Source: an uncultured Collinsella sp. (GTDB lineage: Bacteria; Actinomycetota; Coriobacteriia; Coriobacteriales; Coriobacteriaceae). Taken from it: DNA of 13,980 nt. Location of the stretch: assembly GCA_958415665.1 (NCBI GenBank), contig CATYZK010000041.1:1-13980 (forward strand), in the 5' to 3' direction. Of the stretch, positions 1 to 7,952 are shown one piece after another. The position numbers were made by a program, and so were the translations under genes. Numbering within the stretch: position 1 is the stretch's first letter; each line of letters begins with the position of its first letter. The notes under the pieces are model-generated. The model saw only the letters and a program-made list of their open reading frames with translations, did not search any database and was not told the origin of the DNA.

Positions 1-1
1 A

Positions 2-32
2 ATGTGACATGCGGACTGTCCCTTTGTCACAT
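2..32. repeat. Near-perfect palindrome overlapping the accDA stop codon
   Basis: The outer arms ATGTGACA (2-9) and TGTCACAT (25-32) are perfect inverted repeats. The inner bases 13-15 and 19-21 also pair around a centre at 17, giving 12 of 15 Watson-Crick pairs. The accDA stop codon (27-29) lies in the right arm. Because accDA is read leftwards, the mRNA could fold here at its 3' end. Only two bases remain to the window edge, so a following U-run (a terminator) cannot be judged. The form also resembles short dispersed intergenic palindromes, and copy number would decide between the two. Confidence 0.55.
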
Positions 33-1751
33 CGTGCGGTACCGACCGATTGCGCGGTACTTTTCGTAGCGGAGGTTTGTGAGGGTCGCGTCGTCGAGCT
101 GCCCAAGCGTATCGAAGGCATCAAATGCCGAGGACATGACGGCACCGGCGATCTCCTCATGCGACAGGCCCCTATCGTCAACAATGCCGTCGATGATGCC
201 GAGCGCCAACAGATCGGGGGCCGTGAGCTTAAGCGCCTCGGCGGCCTCATTCGCGCGCTCGGTATCCTTCCACAGGATCGACGCACAGGCCTCGGGGCTC
301 ACGACCGAATAGGCCGAGCTCGAGAGCATCAGGATGCGGTCGGCCACGGACAGCGCCAGCGCGCCACCAGAGCCGCCCTCGCCTGTCACCACCGAGACAA
401 TCGGCGTCTTAAGGCCGCTCATCTCCATGAGATTCTGGGCAATCGCCTCGCCCTGGCCGCGCTCCTCGGCACCGATACCGCAAAACGCGCCCGAAGTATC
501 AACCAGGCACAGAACCGGTCGACCAAATTTCTCGGCTTGGCGCATAAGGCGACGCGCTTTGCGGTAACCCTCGGGATGCGCCATGCCAAAGTTGCGGCGC
601 ATGCGCTCTTTGGTCGTGGTGCCGCGCTCGATGGCAATAACCGTCACGGGACGTCCGTCTTTCCAGCCAATGCCAGCCACCACAGCGGCGTCGTCGCCAA
701 AGTAACGGTCGCCGTGCAGCTCCACAAATCCATCCAAGCCCAGCAAGATCATCTCGCCCGCCGTGGCACGATCTGCCGAGCGGGTCTGCTTGACAATCTC
801 GATCGCGGTTTTTGGTGCGGCCGAGCGCTTGAACAAGTGTCCCAACTTTTTGCCGCGGCGACCCGTATGCACGATCTCATGCGGTGCCCCCAGGACGGGC
901 GCGTGCCCTTCGTGCAGCGCCAGCAGCTCGCCTACCGTGAGCGCAATCTCGCCACGCGGAACAACGGCATCGCAAAAGCCGTGCTCCAGCAAAAACTCGG
1001 AGCGCTGGAATCCCTTGGGCAGGCGTTTGTGCATGTTCTGCTCGATCACGCGCGGGCCGGCAAATGCCGTCAGGGCATCGGGCTCGGCCAGGATAATATC
1101 GCCCTCCATGGCAAAGCTCGCGGTTACGCCTCCGGTCGTGGGGTCGGTGAGCACCGTGATATACAGACCGCCCGCCTCGCTGTGGCGCCTAACCGCCGCA
1201 GAAATCTTGGCCATCTGCATAAGCGAGGTCACGCCCTCCTGCATGCGGGCGCCGCCCGATACGGTAAAGCCAACAACCGGCAATCCCAGCTCGGTCGCAC
1301 GCTCAAATGTGCGACAGATCTTCTCACCAACCACGGAGCCCATCGAGCCCATCATAAAGTTGGCATCCATAAAGAAGAGCACCGTATCGCAGCCGCAGAT
1401 TTTACCCCTGCCGCACACAACGGCGTCGCGCTCGCCCGAACGTTCGCCCACGCTCTTGAGCTTGTCGGCATAGCCGGGAAACGAGAGGAAGTCCTCCGAC
1501 GCCAGATTGGCATCCCATTCCTCAAACGTGCCCTCGTCGACCGTCATGCGCATGCGCGCGCGACCGCTCACGCGAAAGTGTTTGCCGCAACGGGGGCACA
1601 CCTCGAGGTTGTCGTGCAGGCGTGCCTCATCGATCACACGGCGGCACTCCGGGCACTTGATAAACACGTGGCGCGCGGGAAACTCGGCGCACGACTCGGT
1701 CATCGGCCCCTCGAGGACGTTGACCGTCTTCGCTTTTCTATTCATCAGCAT
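27..1751 (-). CDS. accDA: Acetyl-CoA carboxylase carboxyltransferase, fused beta-alpha subunits (AccDA)
   Basis: This enzyme moves the carboxyl group from carboxybiotin on AccB to acetyl-CoA, making malonyl-CoA in the cytosol. The 574-residue protein joins two subunits that are usually separate. The AccD half (about 1-280) opens with a four-cysteine zinc ribbon (Cys33, 36, 52, 55, with 15 residues between the pairs, as in AccD) and has SGGARMQEG (165-173) and a TDPTTGGV segment (202-209). A linker of roughly 30 residues follows. The AccA half (from about 314) has GYRKARRLM (395-403), GIGAEERGQGEAIA (425-438) and GEGGSGGALAL (457-467). It resembles the short AccA of streptococci, which lacks the long N-terminal helix region of E. 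coli AccA. It is the last gene of the operon and overlaps the end of accC by 14 bases. The ATG at 1751 has a GGGG stretch 7 bases upstream. An ATG at 1745 (572 residues) is an alternative. The stop is TGA. Confidence 0.95.
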   Translation of the reverse strand: MLMNRKAKTVNVLEGPMTESCAEFPARHVFIKCPECRRVIDEARLHDNLEVCPRCGKHFRVSGRARMRMTVDEGTFEEWDANLASEDFLSFPGYADKLKSVGERSGERDAVVCGRGKICGCDTVLFFMDANFMMGSMGSVVGEKICRTFERATELGLPVVGFTVSGGARMQEGVTSLMQMAKISAAVRRHSEAGGLYITVLTDPTTGGVTASFAMEGDIILAEPDALTAFAGPRVIEQNMHKRLPKGFQRSEFLLEHGFCDAVVPRGEIALTVGELLALHEGHAPVLGAPHEIVHTGRRGKKLGHLFKRSAAPKTAIEIVKQTRSADRATAGEMILLGLDGFVELHGDRYFGDDAAVVAGIGWKDGRPVTVIAIERGTTTKERMRRNFGMAHPEGYRKARRLMRQAEKFGRPVLCLVDTSGAFCGIGAEERGQGEAIAQNLMEMSGLKTPIVSVVTGEGGSGGALALSVADRILMLSSSAYSVVSPEACASILWKDTERANEAAEALKLTAPDLLALGIIDGIVDDRGLSHEEIAGAVMSSAFDAFDTLGQLDDATLTNLRYEKYRAIGRYRTM

Positions 1752-3081
1752 AGAGATGCCCCATCAGATCGGTGTGATACACGCCCGACAAGAACTCGTC
1801 GTTTGCCAGCACGTCGAGCTGAAGCTCGCTGTTCTCGCTCACGCCCTCGATCACGAGCTCGCCCAGGGCCGAGCGCATCTTGCGAATGGCGCCGTCACGC
1901 GTGGGCGCGCACACGATGAGCTTGCCGAGCATGGAGTCGTAGTACGGCGGAACTTTCGCTCCGGTAAACATGGCCGAATCCCAGCGCACGCGCGGACCAC
2001 CCGGCACACGCAACGCGGTGACCATTCCGCATGACGGTAGAAAGTCCGGCGTTTCGGCATTGATGCGGCACTCCATAGCGTGGTTGCGCACCGGCACATC
2101 CTCCTGCTCAAAGGGCAGAGGCTGGCCGGCCGCCACGCGCAGCTGCCACTTGACCAGGTCGGTATCGGTCACAAACTCCGTAACCGGATGCTCCACCTGC
2201 AAGCGCGTGTTCATTTCCATAAAGTAGAAATTGCCGTCATCTGAGTACAGAAACTCAATGGTGCCGGCGCCCTCATAGCCAACGGCACGAGCCAGATCGC
2301 GCGCGGCCTTGTGCATGCGCGCGCGAATATCATCGCGTCCGTCGAGGCACGGCGCGGGGCTCTCCTCGATCAGCTTTTGGTTGCGACGCTGCACCGAGCA
2401 CTCGCGCTCGCCGAGTGAAAACACATGGCCCTGCTTATCGGCCATAATCTGCACCTCGACGTGGTGCGCCGGCGCGACGAACTTCTCCATGTAGCACTCG
2501 CCGTCGCCAAAAACGGCCTCGCCCTCGGCACGCGCCTCGATGAACGCCTTTGCCGCATCTTCCACGCGCTCGACCTTGCGAATACCGCGACCGCCGCCGC
2601 CCGCGCGCGCCTTGATAAGCACGGGACAGCCGATGCGCTCGGCCTCGGCCGTCGCCTCCTCGGGGCTTTTGAGCAAATCGCAGCCCGGAACGATGGGCAC
2701 GCCCGCCGCGGCAGCCGTTCGGCGTGCGGCGTCCTTGTCGCCCATGCTGTCGATGACCTCGGCCGAGGGACCAACAAACGCCAGACCGTACTTGTCGCAG
2801 TCGCGCACGAAGCTCGCCTTCTCGGAGAAAAAGCCATAGCCGGGATGAATTGCCTTAGCTCCCGACTTCACGGCACAGGTGAGCACGGCATCGTCGTTGA
2901 GGTAGCTCTCGGCAAGACGCGGGCCGCCGATGCAATACGCCTCGTCGGCAAGCTGCACGTGCAGCGCGTCCGCATCGGCCGTGGAATAAACGGCGACGGT
3001 CTTGATGCCCATATCGCGGCACGCGCGGATAACACGGACCGCGACTTCGCCGCGGTTGGCGATGAGCACTTTGTCGAACAT
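1738..3081 (-). CDS. accC: Biotin carboxylase subunit of acetyl-CoA carboxylase
   Basis: AccC uses ATP and bicarbonate to carboxylate the biotin carried by AccB, the first half-reaction of malonyl-CoA synthesis. The 447-residue length is normal for the family. The protein starts MFDKVLIANRGEVA, typical of biotin carboxylases. It has the glycine-rich ATP-grasp loop GGGGRG (161-166), ERECSVQRRNQK (225-236) and EMNTRLQVEHPVTE (289-302). The frame stays open upstream to 3300, but the ATG at 3081 matches the family N-terminus and is preceded by AAGGAAGG, which overlaps the fabZ stop region. The 73-residue extension is Arg-rich and overlaps fabZ, so it is rejected. The gene lies between fabZ (10-base gap) and accDA (14-base overlap), which suggests translational coupling. 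The stop is TAG. Confidence 0.96.
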   Translation of the reverse strand: MFDKVLIANRGEVAVRVIRACRDMGIKTVAVYSTADADALHVQLADEAYCIGGPRLAESYLNDDAVLTCAVKSGAKAIHPGYGFFSEKASFVRDCDKYGLAFVGPSAEVIDSMGDKDAARRTAAAAGVPIVPGCDLLKSPEEATAEAERIGCPVLIKARAGGGGRGIRKVERVEDAAKAFIEARAEGEAVFGDGECYMEKFVAPAHHVEVQIMADKQGHVFSLGERECSVQRRNQKLIEESPAPCLDGRDDIRARMHKAARDLARAVGYEGAGTIEFLYSDDGNFYFMEMNTRLQVEHPVTEFVTDTDLVKWQLRVAAGQPLPFEQEDVPVRNHAMECRINAETPDFLPSCGMVTALRVPGGPRVRWDSAMFTGAKVPPYYDSMLGKLIVCAPTRDGAIRKMRSALGELVIEGVSENSELQLDVLANDEFLSGVYHTDLMGHLYADE

Positions 3082-3091
3082 GAAGCCTTCC

Positions 3092-3514
3092 TTAACTTTC
3101 GTGCATGAGTGCAAAAGACATATCGGCGCGGCAGCAAACCTCACCGTTGACGCTCGCGGTACCCGTCGCAAAGCGAAACGGCCCGCGCGCACGCGTGATG
3201 GAGCACACCAGATCCACCGTGTCGCCCGGGCGCACCGGACGCTTAAAGCGCACCTTGTCCAGACTCGTGTAGAACGGCGTCGCGCCGCGCGCCTCCTCAT
3301 CGCCCATCAGCAGCACGCAGCAGTTCTGGGCGAGCATCTCGCACTGAATCACGCCGGGAACGACCGGGTTTCCCGGAAAATGCCCCTGCAAAAAGAACTC
3401 GTCGCCCGTAATCTTGATCTTGCCGTGGGCCTCGTCGCCCACCAGCTCGGCTTCGTCGAGCAAAAGCATCGGCTCGCGATGCGGCAACAGCCTCTTGAGC
3501 TCTTCTTTGTTCAT
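3092..3514 (-). CDS. fabZ: 3-hydroxyacyl-[ACP] dehydratase FabZ
   Basis: FabZ removes water from 3-hydroxyacyl-ACP to give trans-2-enoyl-ACP in each elongation round. The 140-residue protein has a hot-dog-fold signature: LPHREPMLLLD (10-20), then QGHFPGNPVVPGVIQCEMLAQ (43-63), with catalytic His45 and Glu59 spaced 14 apart as in known FabZ enzymes. The ATG at 3514 is chosen because AGGTGA sits 5 bases upstream. A GTG at 3523 in the same frame would add three residues but has no good ribosome-binding site. The gene is 9 bases after accB, whose TAG stop abuts this ribosome-binding site. No FabA-type or FabM-type isomerase is in the window, so the source of any unsaturated fatty acids is not shown here. 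The stop is TAA. Confidence 0.94.
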   Translation of the reverse strand: MNKEELKRLLPHREPMLLLDEAELVGDEAHGKIKITGDEFFLQGHFPGNPVVPGVIQCEMLAQNCCVLLMGDEEARGATPFYTSLDKVRFKRPVRPGDTVDLVCSITRARGPFRFATGTASVNGEVCCRADMSFALMHES

Positions 3515-3523
3515 GGATATCAC

Positions 3524-3997
3524 CTATCCGATCCTCATGAGGCAGCTGCCGAACTCCACGAGGTCGCCGTCGGCCACGCAGATCTCGAGCACCTCGCCAT
3601 CCGCCTCTGCCGTCACCTCGTTGAGAACCTTCATGGCCTCGATGATGCAGAGGGTCTCGCCGGCCTTGACCTTGGAGCCCACGCGCACAAACGGCTCGTC
3701 GCCCGGCGCCGGGGCAGCATAGAAAACGCCGACCATGGGAGCGGTCACCTCGGTGCCCTTGGGCTCCGGCGCGGCGGCAGGTGCCTGCGCGGCAGGTTCC
3801 GTTGCGGCAGGCGCGACTGTGGGAGCTGCAACTGGAGCGGCCATGGCGCTCGGCATAGGCATGGGCACAGCAACCGGCTGCGCGGCGCTCGCGCGCTCAA
3901 GTTCGACCGCGGTGCCATCGGGCTCCTCAACGCGCACGCGCGTGAGGCCGCGGTCCTCCATCACATCGGCTATCTCGGCAAGTCTTTTGGAATCCAT
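3524..3997 (-). CDS. accB: Biotin carboxyl carrier protein of acetyl-CoA carboxylase
   Basis: AccB (BCCP) carries biotin on a swinging domain between AccC and AccDA. The 157-residue protein has a short helical N-terminus (1-38). A flexible Ala/Pro-rich linker follows (about 39-79). The C-terminal biotinyl domain has APMVGVFY (86-93) and the biotin-acceptor motif EAMK (120-123), with Lys123 as the expected biotinylation site. The Met-Lys pair is intact. The gene starts 3 bases after the fabF stop, with GAGGAGC inside the end of fabF as ribosome-binding site. The divergent birA gene encodes the ligase expected to biotinylate this lysine. The stop is TAG. Confidence 0.96.
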   Translation of the reverse strand: MDSKRLAEIADVMEDRGLTRVRVEEPDGTAVELERASAAQPVAVPMPMPSAMAAPVAAPTVAPAATEPAAQAPAAAPEPKGTEVTAPMVGVFYAAPAPGDEPFVRVGSKVKAGETLCIIEAMKVLNEVTAEADGEVLEICVADGDLVEFGSCLMRIG

Positions 3998-4000
3998 GCT

Positions 4001-5248
4001 CTAGCTCCTCGTATATCTACGCAGCGCGATGGCGGCGTTGTGCCCGCCAAAGCCCAGGTTGGTCGAAAGCGCCCAGGTAAGGTCGGCGCGAACCGCGCGA
4101 TTGGGCGTGTAATCAAGATCGCAGGCGGGATCGGGCGTGTGGTAGTTAATGGTCGGGGGCACCACGCCCTGCTCGAGCGCCATGGCGCAGGCCATGACCT
4201 CGATGGCCCCCGTGGCACCGATCATGTGCCCCGTCATCGACTTAGTCGACGAGACATGTGCGGCGCGCGCCGCGTCCTCGCCGAGCGCTCGCTTAATGCC
4301 CGCCGTCTCGGACGAATCATTGAGCTTGGTCGAGGTGCCGTGGGCATTGATGTAGAGGCCCTCGGAAGGCTTGACGTCGCCCTCGGCCACCGCCAGCGAT
4401 ATCGCGCGGGCAATGCCGGCAGCCTCGGGATCGGGGCTCGTGATGTGATAGGCATCATCGGTGTTACCGTAGCCCACGACCTCGGCATAAATGTGCGCAC
4501 CGCGCGCCTGCGCATGTTCCATGCTCTCGAGTACCAGCACGCAGGCGCCCTCGCCCATCACAAAGCCGTCGCGATTCGCATCGAACGGACGGCATGCCGT
4601 CGACGGGTCAGGATTAGTGGTGAGTGCACGGCAGGACGTAAAGCCCGCAACGGCATCGGGGATGATTGCGGCCTCGGTACCGCCGGCGAGAATCGCATCG
4701 GCATAGCCGTGTTTGATGGCGCGGAACGCCTCGCCCACCGCATGGGCCGAGGTCGCGCAAGCAGTCACGACGGGCAGGGTCGGTCCCTTTGCCTTATGGC
4801 GAATCGCGATATTGCCCGAAGCCATGTTGGGAATCATCATCGCAATCATGTAAGGCGATGCGCGGCGGGGCCCACGATCGGCGATCGTGTGGACGTTGTC
4901 GACGAGCGTCTGCATGCCGCCCACGCCTGAACCCACGTAGACGCCCAGGCGCTCGCGATCGATGGCGCCTTCGACATCAAAGCCCGCATCGTGCATGGCC
5001 TCGTCCGACGCCGCCAGTGCAAACTGAACGCAGGGGTCCAGGTGCTTGGCATCGTGCTTGCCAAAGTAGTCGTTGCCGTCAAAGCCCTTGACCTCGGCCG
5101 CCACCTTGACGGCAAACGCATCCGTATCGAAGTGCGTAATCGGGCCGATGCCACAGGTCCCGGCACACATGGCCGCCCAGGTGGCAAGCGCGGTGTTGCC
5201 GAGCGGCGACACGGCACCGATGCCGGTGATTGCAACTCTCTGTTCCAT
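4001..5248 (-). CDS. fabF: 3-oxoacyl-[ACP] synthase II (FabF, elongating condensing enzyme)
   Basis: FabF condenses malonyl-ACP with a growing acyl-ACP, releasing CO2. The 415-residue protein is close to the usual length of about 413. The Cys-His-His triad is complete: the nucleophile Cys164 in TACATSAHA, His303 in NAHGTST and His341 in MTGHMIGATG. Near the end is LGFGGHN, with the gating Phe region. Three in-frame ATGs lie close together (5266, 5251, 5248). GAGGAG ends 3 bases before 5251 and 6 bases before 5248, so 5248 has the best spacing. The ATG at 5266 is upstream of the ribosome-binding site and is unlikely. The gene lies 39 bases after fabG and 3 bases before accB. The stop is TAG. 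Confidence 0.95.
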   Translation of the reverse strand: MEQRVAITGIGAVSPLGNTALATWAAMCAGTCGIGPITHFDTDAFAVKVAAEVKGFDGNDYFGKHDAKHLDPCVQFALAASDEAMHDAGFDVEGAIDRERLGVYVGSGVGGMQTLVDNVHTIADRGPRRASPYMIAMMIPNMASGNIAIRHKAKGPTLPVVTACATSAHAVGEAFRAIKHGYADAILAGGTEAAIIPDAVAGFTSCRALTTNPDPSTACRPFDANRDGFVMGEGACVLVLESMEHAQARGAHIYAEVVGYGNTDDAYHITSPDPEAAGIARAISLAVAEGDVKPSEGLYINAHGTSTKLNDSSETAGIKRALGEDAARAAHVSSTKSMTGHMIGATGAIEVMACAMALEQGVVPPTINYHTPDPACDLDYTPNRAVRADLTWALSTNLGFGGHNAAIALRRYTRS

Positions 5249-5287
5249 CATGGTCTCCTCATCCAAGCCGTTCTTCGGCCCTGGTTT

Positions 5288-6061
5288 CTACATCGCCATT
5301 CCGCCGTCGACGCGTACGACCTCACCCGTAATGTAGGCAGCCGCATCACTCGCCAAAAAGCGCACCACGCCAGCCACTTCCTCGGGGCGCGCCATGCGCT
5401 TAAGGGGAATCTGCTCCTCGGTTGCCGCGCGCACCTTCTCCGAGAGCTTTGCCGTCATATCTGTCTCGACAAACCCGGGGGCGACCGCATTAACCCTCAC
5501 GCCGCGAGGCGCAAGCTCGCGCGCCACCGCCTTGGTAAGCCCTATCACGCCCGCCTTAGAAGCAGCGTAGTTGGCCTGCCCGGCGTTGCCCATCAGGCCC
5601 ACGACCGAGCTCATGTTGACGACGCAACCGCCGCGCTGGCGCATAAAGGTCTTGGTGAGCGCACGCGTCGTGTTGAACGTGCCCTTGAGATTGACGTCGA
5701 GCACGCGGTCGAAGGCGTCATCGCCCATACGCATGAGCAAGCCATCGCGGGTGATGCCGGCGTTGTTGACGAGCGCCCAAATTGAGCCAAAGTCGTTGAG
5801 GACCGTCTCCACGCACGCGTTGACGGCATCGGGGTCGGCCACGTCACATTGATATGCACGCGCCGTGGCGCCAGCCGCCTCACAGGCTTCGCACGTCTCG
5901 CGTGCCGCATCGACGCTACCGGCATAGACGACGGCGATATCGTAGCCATCCTCCGCCAGGCCCACGGCACAAGCGCGACCGATACCGCGCGAGGCGCCCG
6001 TGACCAGTGCCACGCGACGTGAGTCGTTGCGCTCGAGCGCGCCGTTGTTCAAGTTGCCCAT
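5288..6061 (-). CDS. fabG: 3-oxoacyl-[ACP] reductase FabG
   Basis: FabG is an NADPH-dependent short-chain dehydrogenase that reduces 3-oxoacyl-ACP to 3-hydroxyacyl-ACP. The 257-residue protein has the Rossmann cofactor loop TGASRGIG (21-28), the NNAG motif (99-102), and catalytic Ser152, Tyr165 and Lys169 in NMSSVVGLMGNAGQANYAAS and the following K. The C-terminus (TGEVVRVDGGMAM) is typical of FabG. The first 14 or so residues are an extra polar N-terminal extension compared with E. coli FabG. The start at 6061 is supported by AAAGGAATGAC directly upstream. It lies 30 bases after fabD. The stop is TAG. Confidence 0.95.
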   Translation of the reverse strand: MGNLNNGALERNDSRRVALVTGASRGIGRACAVGLAEDGYDIAVVYAGSVDAARETCEACEAAGATARAYQCDVADPDAVNACVETVLNDFGSIWALVNNAGITRDGLLMRMGDDAFDRVLDVNLKGTFNTTRALTKTFMRQRGGCVVNMSSVVGLMGNAGQANYAASKAGVIGLTKAVARELAPRGVRVNAVAPGFVETDMTAKLSEKVRAATEEQIPLKRMARPEEVAGVVRFLASDAAAYITGEVVRVDGGMAM

Positions 6062-6091
6062 GTCATTCCTTTCGGGTTACAGCTCTGTGGA

Positions 6092-7018
6092 CTATGCGAG
6101 CTCGTCGGCAATAGCTGCGACCTGCTCGGCCGTTTCGCACGAATACACGCGAACGTCGCTCAGCGTACGCTTGACCAAGCCCGACAGCGTTTTGCCAGGG
6201 CCGACCTCAATAAACGTGTCGATGCCTTGATCCTGCAGCGCATGCAGGGTGTCGACCCAGCGCACGGCATGGCTCACCTGGTTGGCCAAGACATCCGATG
6301 CCGCCTGTGGGTCGGCCGGATAGGGCGCCGCTGTCATATTTGCCATGACCGGAATCAGCAGCGGGGACGGCGCGTGACCGGCCTCGATATATGCAGCAAG
6401 GCCACAGGTCGCCTCGGCCATATAGGGGCTATGGAATGCACCCGACACCGCGACCTTCATGGCGCGACCGCCAGCCTCTTTTACCAGGACGTCGAGGGTC
6501 TGCAACGCATCGGGCGCTCCGGCCACAACCGTCTGCTGGGGGCTGTTATAGTTGACCGGCCAGCAGTCCTCGCCTGCCTGTTTTGCCAGGCCCTCGACCT
6601 GCGCCGCATCGAGCTTGATGACGGCGCGCATGCCGCCGGGGTGACGCTCGACCGCCGTGGCCATCAATGCCGCGCGCTCACACACGAGCTCAAAACCCGC
6701 TCGCGTATCGAATGCCCCCGCAAAGGTGAGTGCAGCGACCTCGCCCAGTGAGAATCCCGCACAGGCGGCAGGCACCACGCCGCGCTCGCGCAGGGCGACG
6801 GCGACAGCCAAGTCGTGCACGAACACGCAAGGCTGCGTGTTCTCGGTCTGCGAGAGCTCCTCCTTGGAGGCGCTCCGGCACTGCTCGCTGGTCCCTGGGC
6901 GCACCTCGTTGGCAATGGCGAACACCTCGGCAGCCGCCGGCGATGCTTCGATGAGGTCGACGCCCATCGCGGGATGTTGGGCACCCTGGCCGGCAAATAG
7001 AAACGCTACGCTACCCAT
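6092..7018 (-). CDS. fabD: Malonyl-CoA:ACP transacylase FabD
   Basis: FabD transfers malonyl from CoA to the phosphopantetheine arm of AcpP. The 308-residue protein starts MGSVAFLFAGQGAQ, with the family oxyanion motif GQGAQ (10-14). The nucleophile is Ser90 in GFSLGE (88-93), where many FabD proteins have GHSLGE. Arg115 is the likely carboxylate-binding Arg, and His196 in SGAFHS is the catalytic base. The frame is open back to 7351, but those 111 residues are Arg/Gly-rich and lie over fabK. The ATG at 7018 matches the family and has AAGGGTG upstream. It overlaps the last 13 bases of fabK, so coupled translation is likely. The stop is TAG. Confidence 0.94.
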   Translation of the reverse strand: MGSVAFLFAGQGAQHPAMGVDLIEASPAAAEVFAIANEVRPGTSEQCRSASKEELSQTENTQPCVFVHDLAVAVALRERGVVPAACAGFSLGEVAALTFAGAFDTRAGFELVCERAALMATAVERHPGGMRAVIKLDAAQVEGLAKQAGEDCWPVNYNSPQQTVVAGAPDALQTLDVLVKEAGGRAMKVAVSGAFHSPYMAEATCGLAAYIEAGHAPSPLLIPVMANMTAAPYPADPQAASDVLANQVSHAVRWVDTLHALQDQGIDTFIEVGPGKTLSGLVKRTLSDVRVYSCETAEQVAAIADELA

Positions 7019-7950
7019 GCGGACGCACCCTTCAGGACGTGCTCGGCGCCATCGACCAGGTCGTCGACGATTTCGCGTGCGCTCTGGCGCTCGTTGACCA
7101 TGCCGGCAATCTGTCCGCACAAATACGAACCCTCCTCGTAATTGCCGTCCTTGGCGGCCTTGCGAAGGGCGCCCGTGCCCATGGCCCCGAGCTCCTCGGC
7201 ACTTGCGCCCGCCGCCTCGCTCTTGGCGTAGGCGTTGGTGAAGGGGCTCTTGAGGGCGCGAACCGGATGCCCCGTCGAGCGACCAGTCGCACGCGTCGAC
7301 GTGTCGCCCGCCTTGAGCACCAGCTCTTTGTACTGCTCGGATACGGTGCACTCATTTGCAACCAAAAAGCGCGTGCCCACCTGGACGCCAACGGCGCCCA
7401 ACATAAAGGCAGCTGCCACGCCGCGGCCATCGGCAATACCGCCTGCCGCCACAACGGGGATATCGACCGCATCGACAACCTGCGGGACGAGCGCCATCGT
7501 CGAGGTCTCGCCAATATGGCCGCCCGATTCGGTGCCCTCGGCAACCACCGCGGTAGCCCCGCGACGTGCCACGAGACGCGCCAGCGCCACCGAAGCAACG
7601 ACGGGAATGACCTTGATGTCCGCGTCGCTCCAGGCCTTCATGTACTTGGTGGGATTGCCGGCACCCGTCACGACAACAGGCACCCGCTCATCAATCACCA
7701 CTTGTGCGACCTCGTCGACAAACGGGCTCATGAGCATCACGTTGACGCCAAAGGGCTTATCCGTCTTGGCGCGCAGCTCGTGGATCTGATCGCGCAGCCA
7801 GTTTGCGTCGGCGTTCATAGCCGCGATGATGCCTAGGCCACCCGCCTCGGACACAGCGGATGCCAGCGAGGCGTCGGCAATCCAGGCCATGCCGCCCTGA
7901 AACACGGGCTTTTCGATGCCGAGCAGGTCGCAGAGAGGAGTCTTGAGCAT
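7006..7950 (-). CDS. fabK: Enoyl-[ACP] reductase II, FMN-dependent (FabK)
   Basis: FabK reduces trans-2-enoyl-ACP to acyl-ACP, the last step of each cycle, using FMN and NAD(P)H. The 314-residue TIM-barrel protein belongs to the nitronate monooxygenase-like family. Visible motifs are PVFQGGMAWI (15-24), EGTESGGHIGE (138-148, with His145 matching the conserved FabK His), AAGGIADGRG and GVQVGTRF in the phosphate-binding part. Its place between acpP and fabD makes FabK much more likely than a nitronate monooxygenase. It is unrelated to FabI, the usual triclosan target. The ATG at 7950 is 2 bases after the acpP stop, with GGAG inside the end of acpP. The stop is TAG. Confidence 0.93.
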   Translation of the reverse strand: MLKTPLCDLLGIEKPVFQGGMAWIADASLASAVSEAGGLGIIAAMNADANWLRDQIHELRAKTDKPFGVNVMLMSPFVDEVAQVVIDERVPVVVTGAGNPTKYMKAWSDADIKVIPVVASVALARLVARRGATAVVAEGTESGGHIGETSTMALVPQVVDAVDIPVVAAGGIADGRGVAAAFMLGAVGVQVGTRFLVANECTVSEQYKELVLKAGDTSTRATGRSTGHPVRALKSPFTNAYAKSEAAGASAEELGAMGTGALRKAAKDGNYEEGSYLCGQIAGMVNERQSAREIVDDLVDGAEHVLKGASAWVA

Positions 7951-7952
7951 TA

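Noticed and set aside
9..1919. A 636-codon open frame on the plus strand opposite accDA
   Set aside because: It is an Arg/Ala/His-rich product with no family resemblance, caused by GC-rich codons of accDA.
3082..3300. A 73-residue N-terminal extension of AccC
   Set aside because: It lies over fabZ and is Arg-rich. The family start and ribosome-binding site are at 3081.
3002..4930. A 642-codon open frame on the plus strand across accC, fabZ, accB and fabF
   Set aside because: It covers four well-supported genes on the other strand and has no recognisable motif. It is a codon-bias shadow.
7019..7351. A 111-residue N-terminal extension of FabD
   Set aside because: It overlaps fabK, is Arg/Gly-rich, and the ATG at 7018 has a ribosome-binding site and the standard FabD start.
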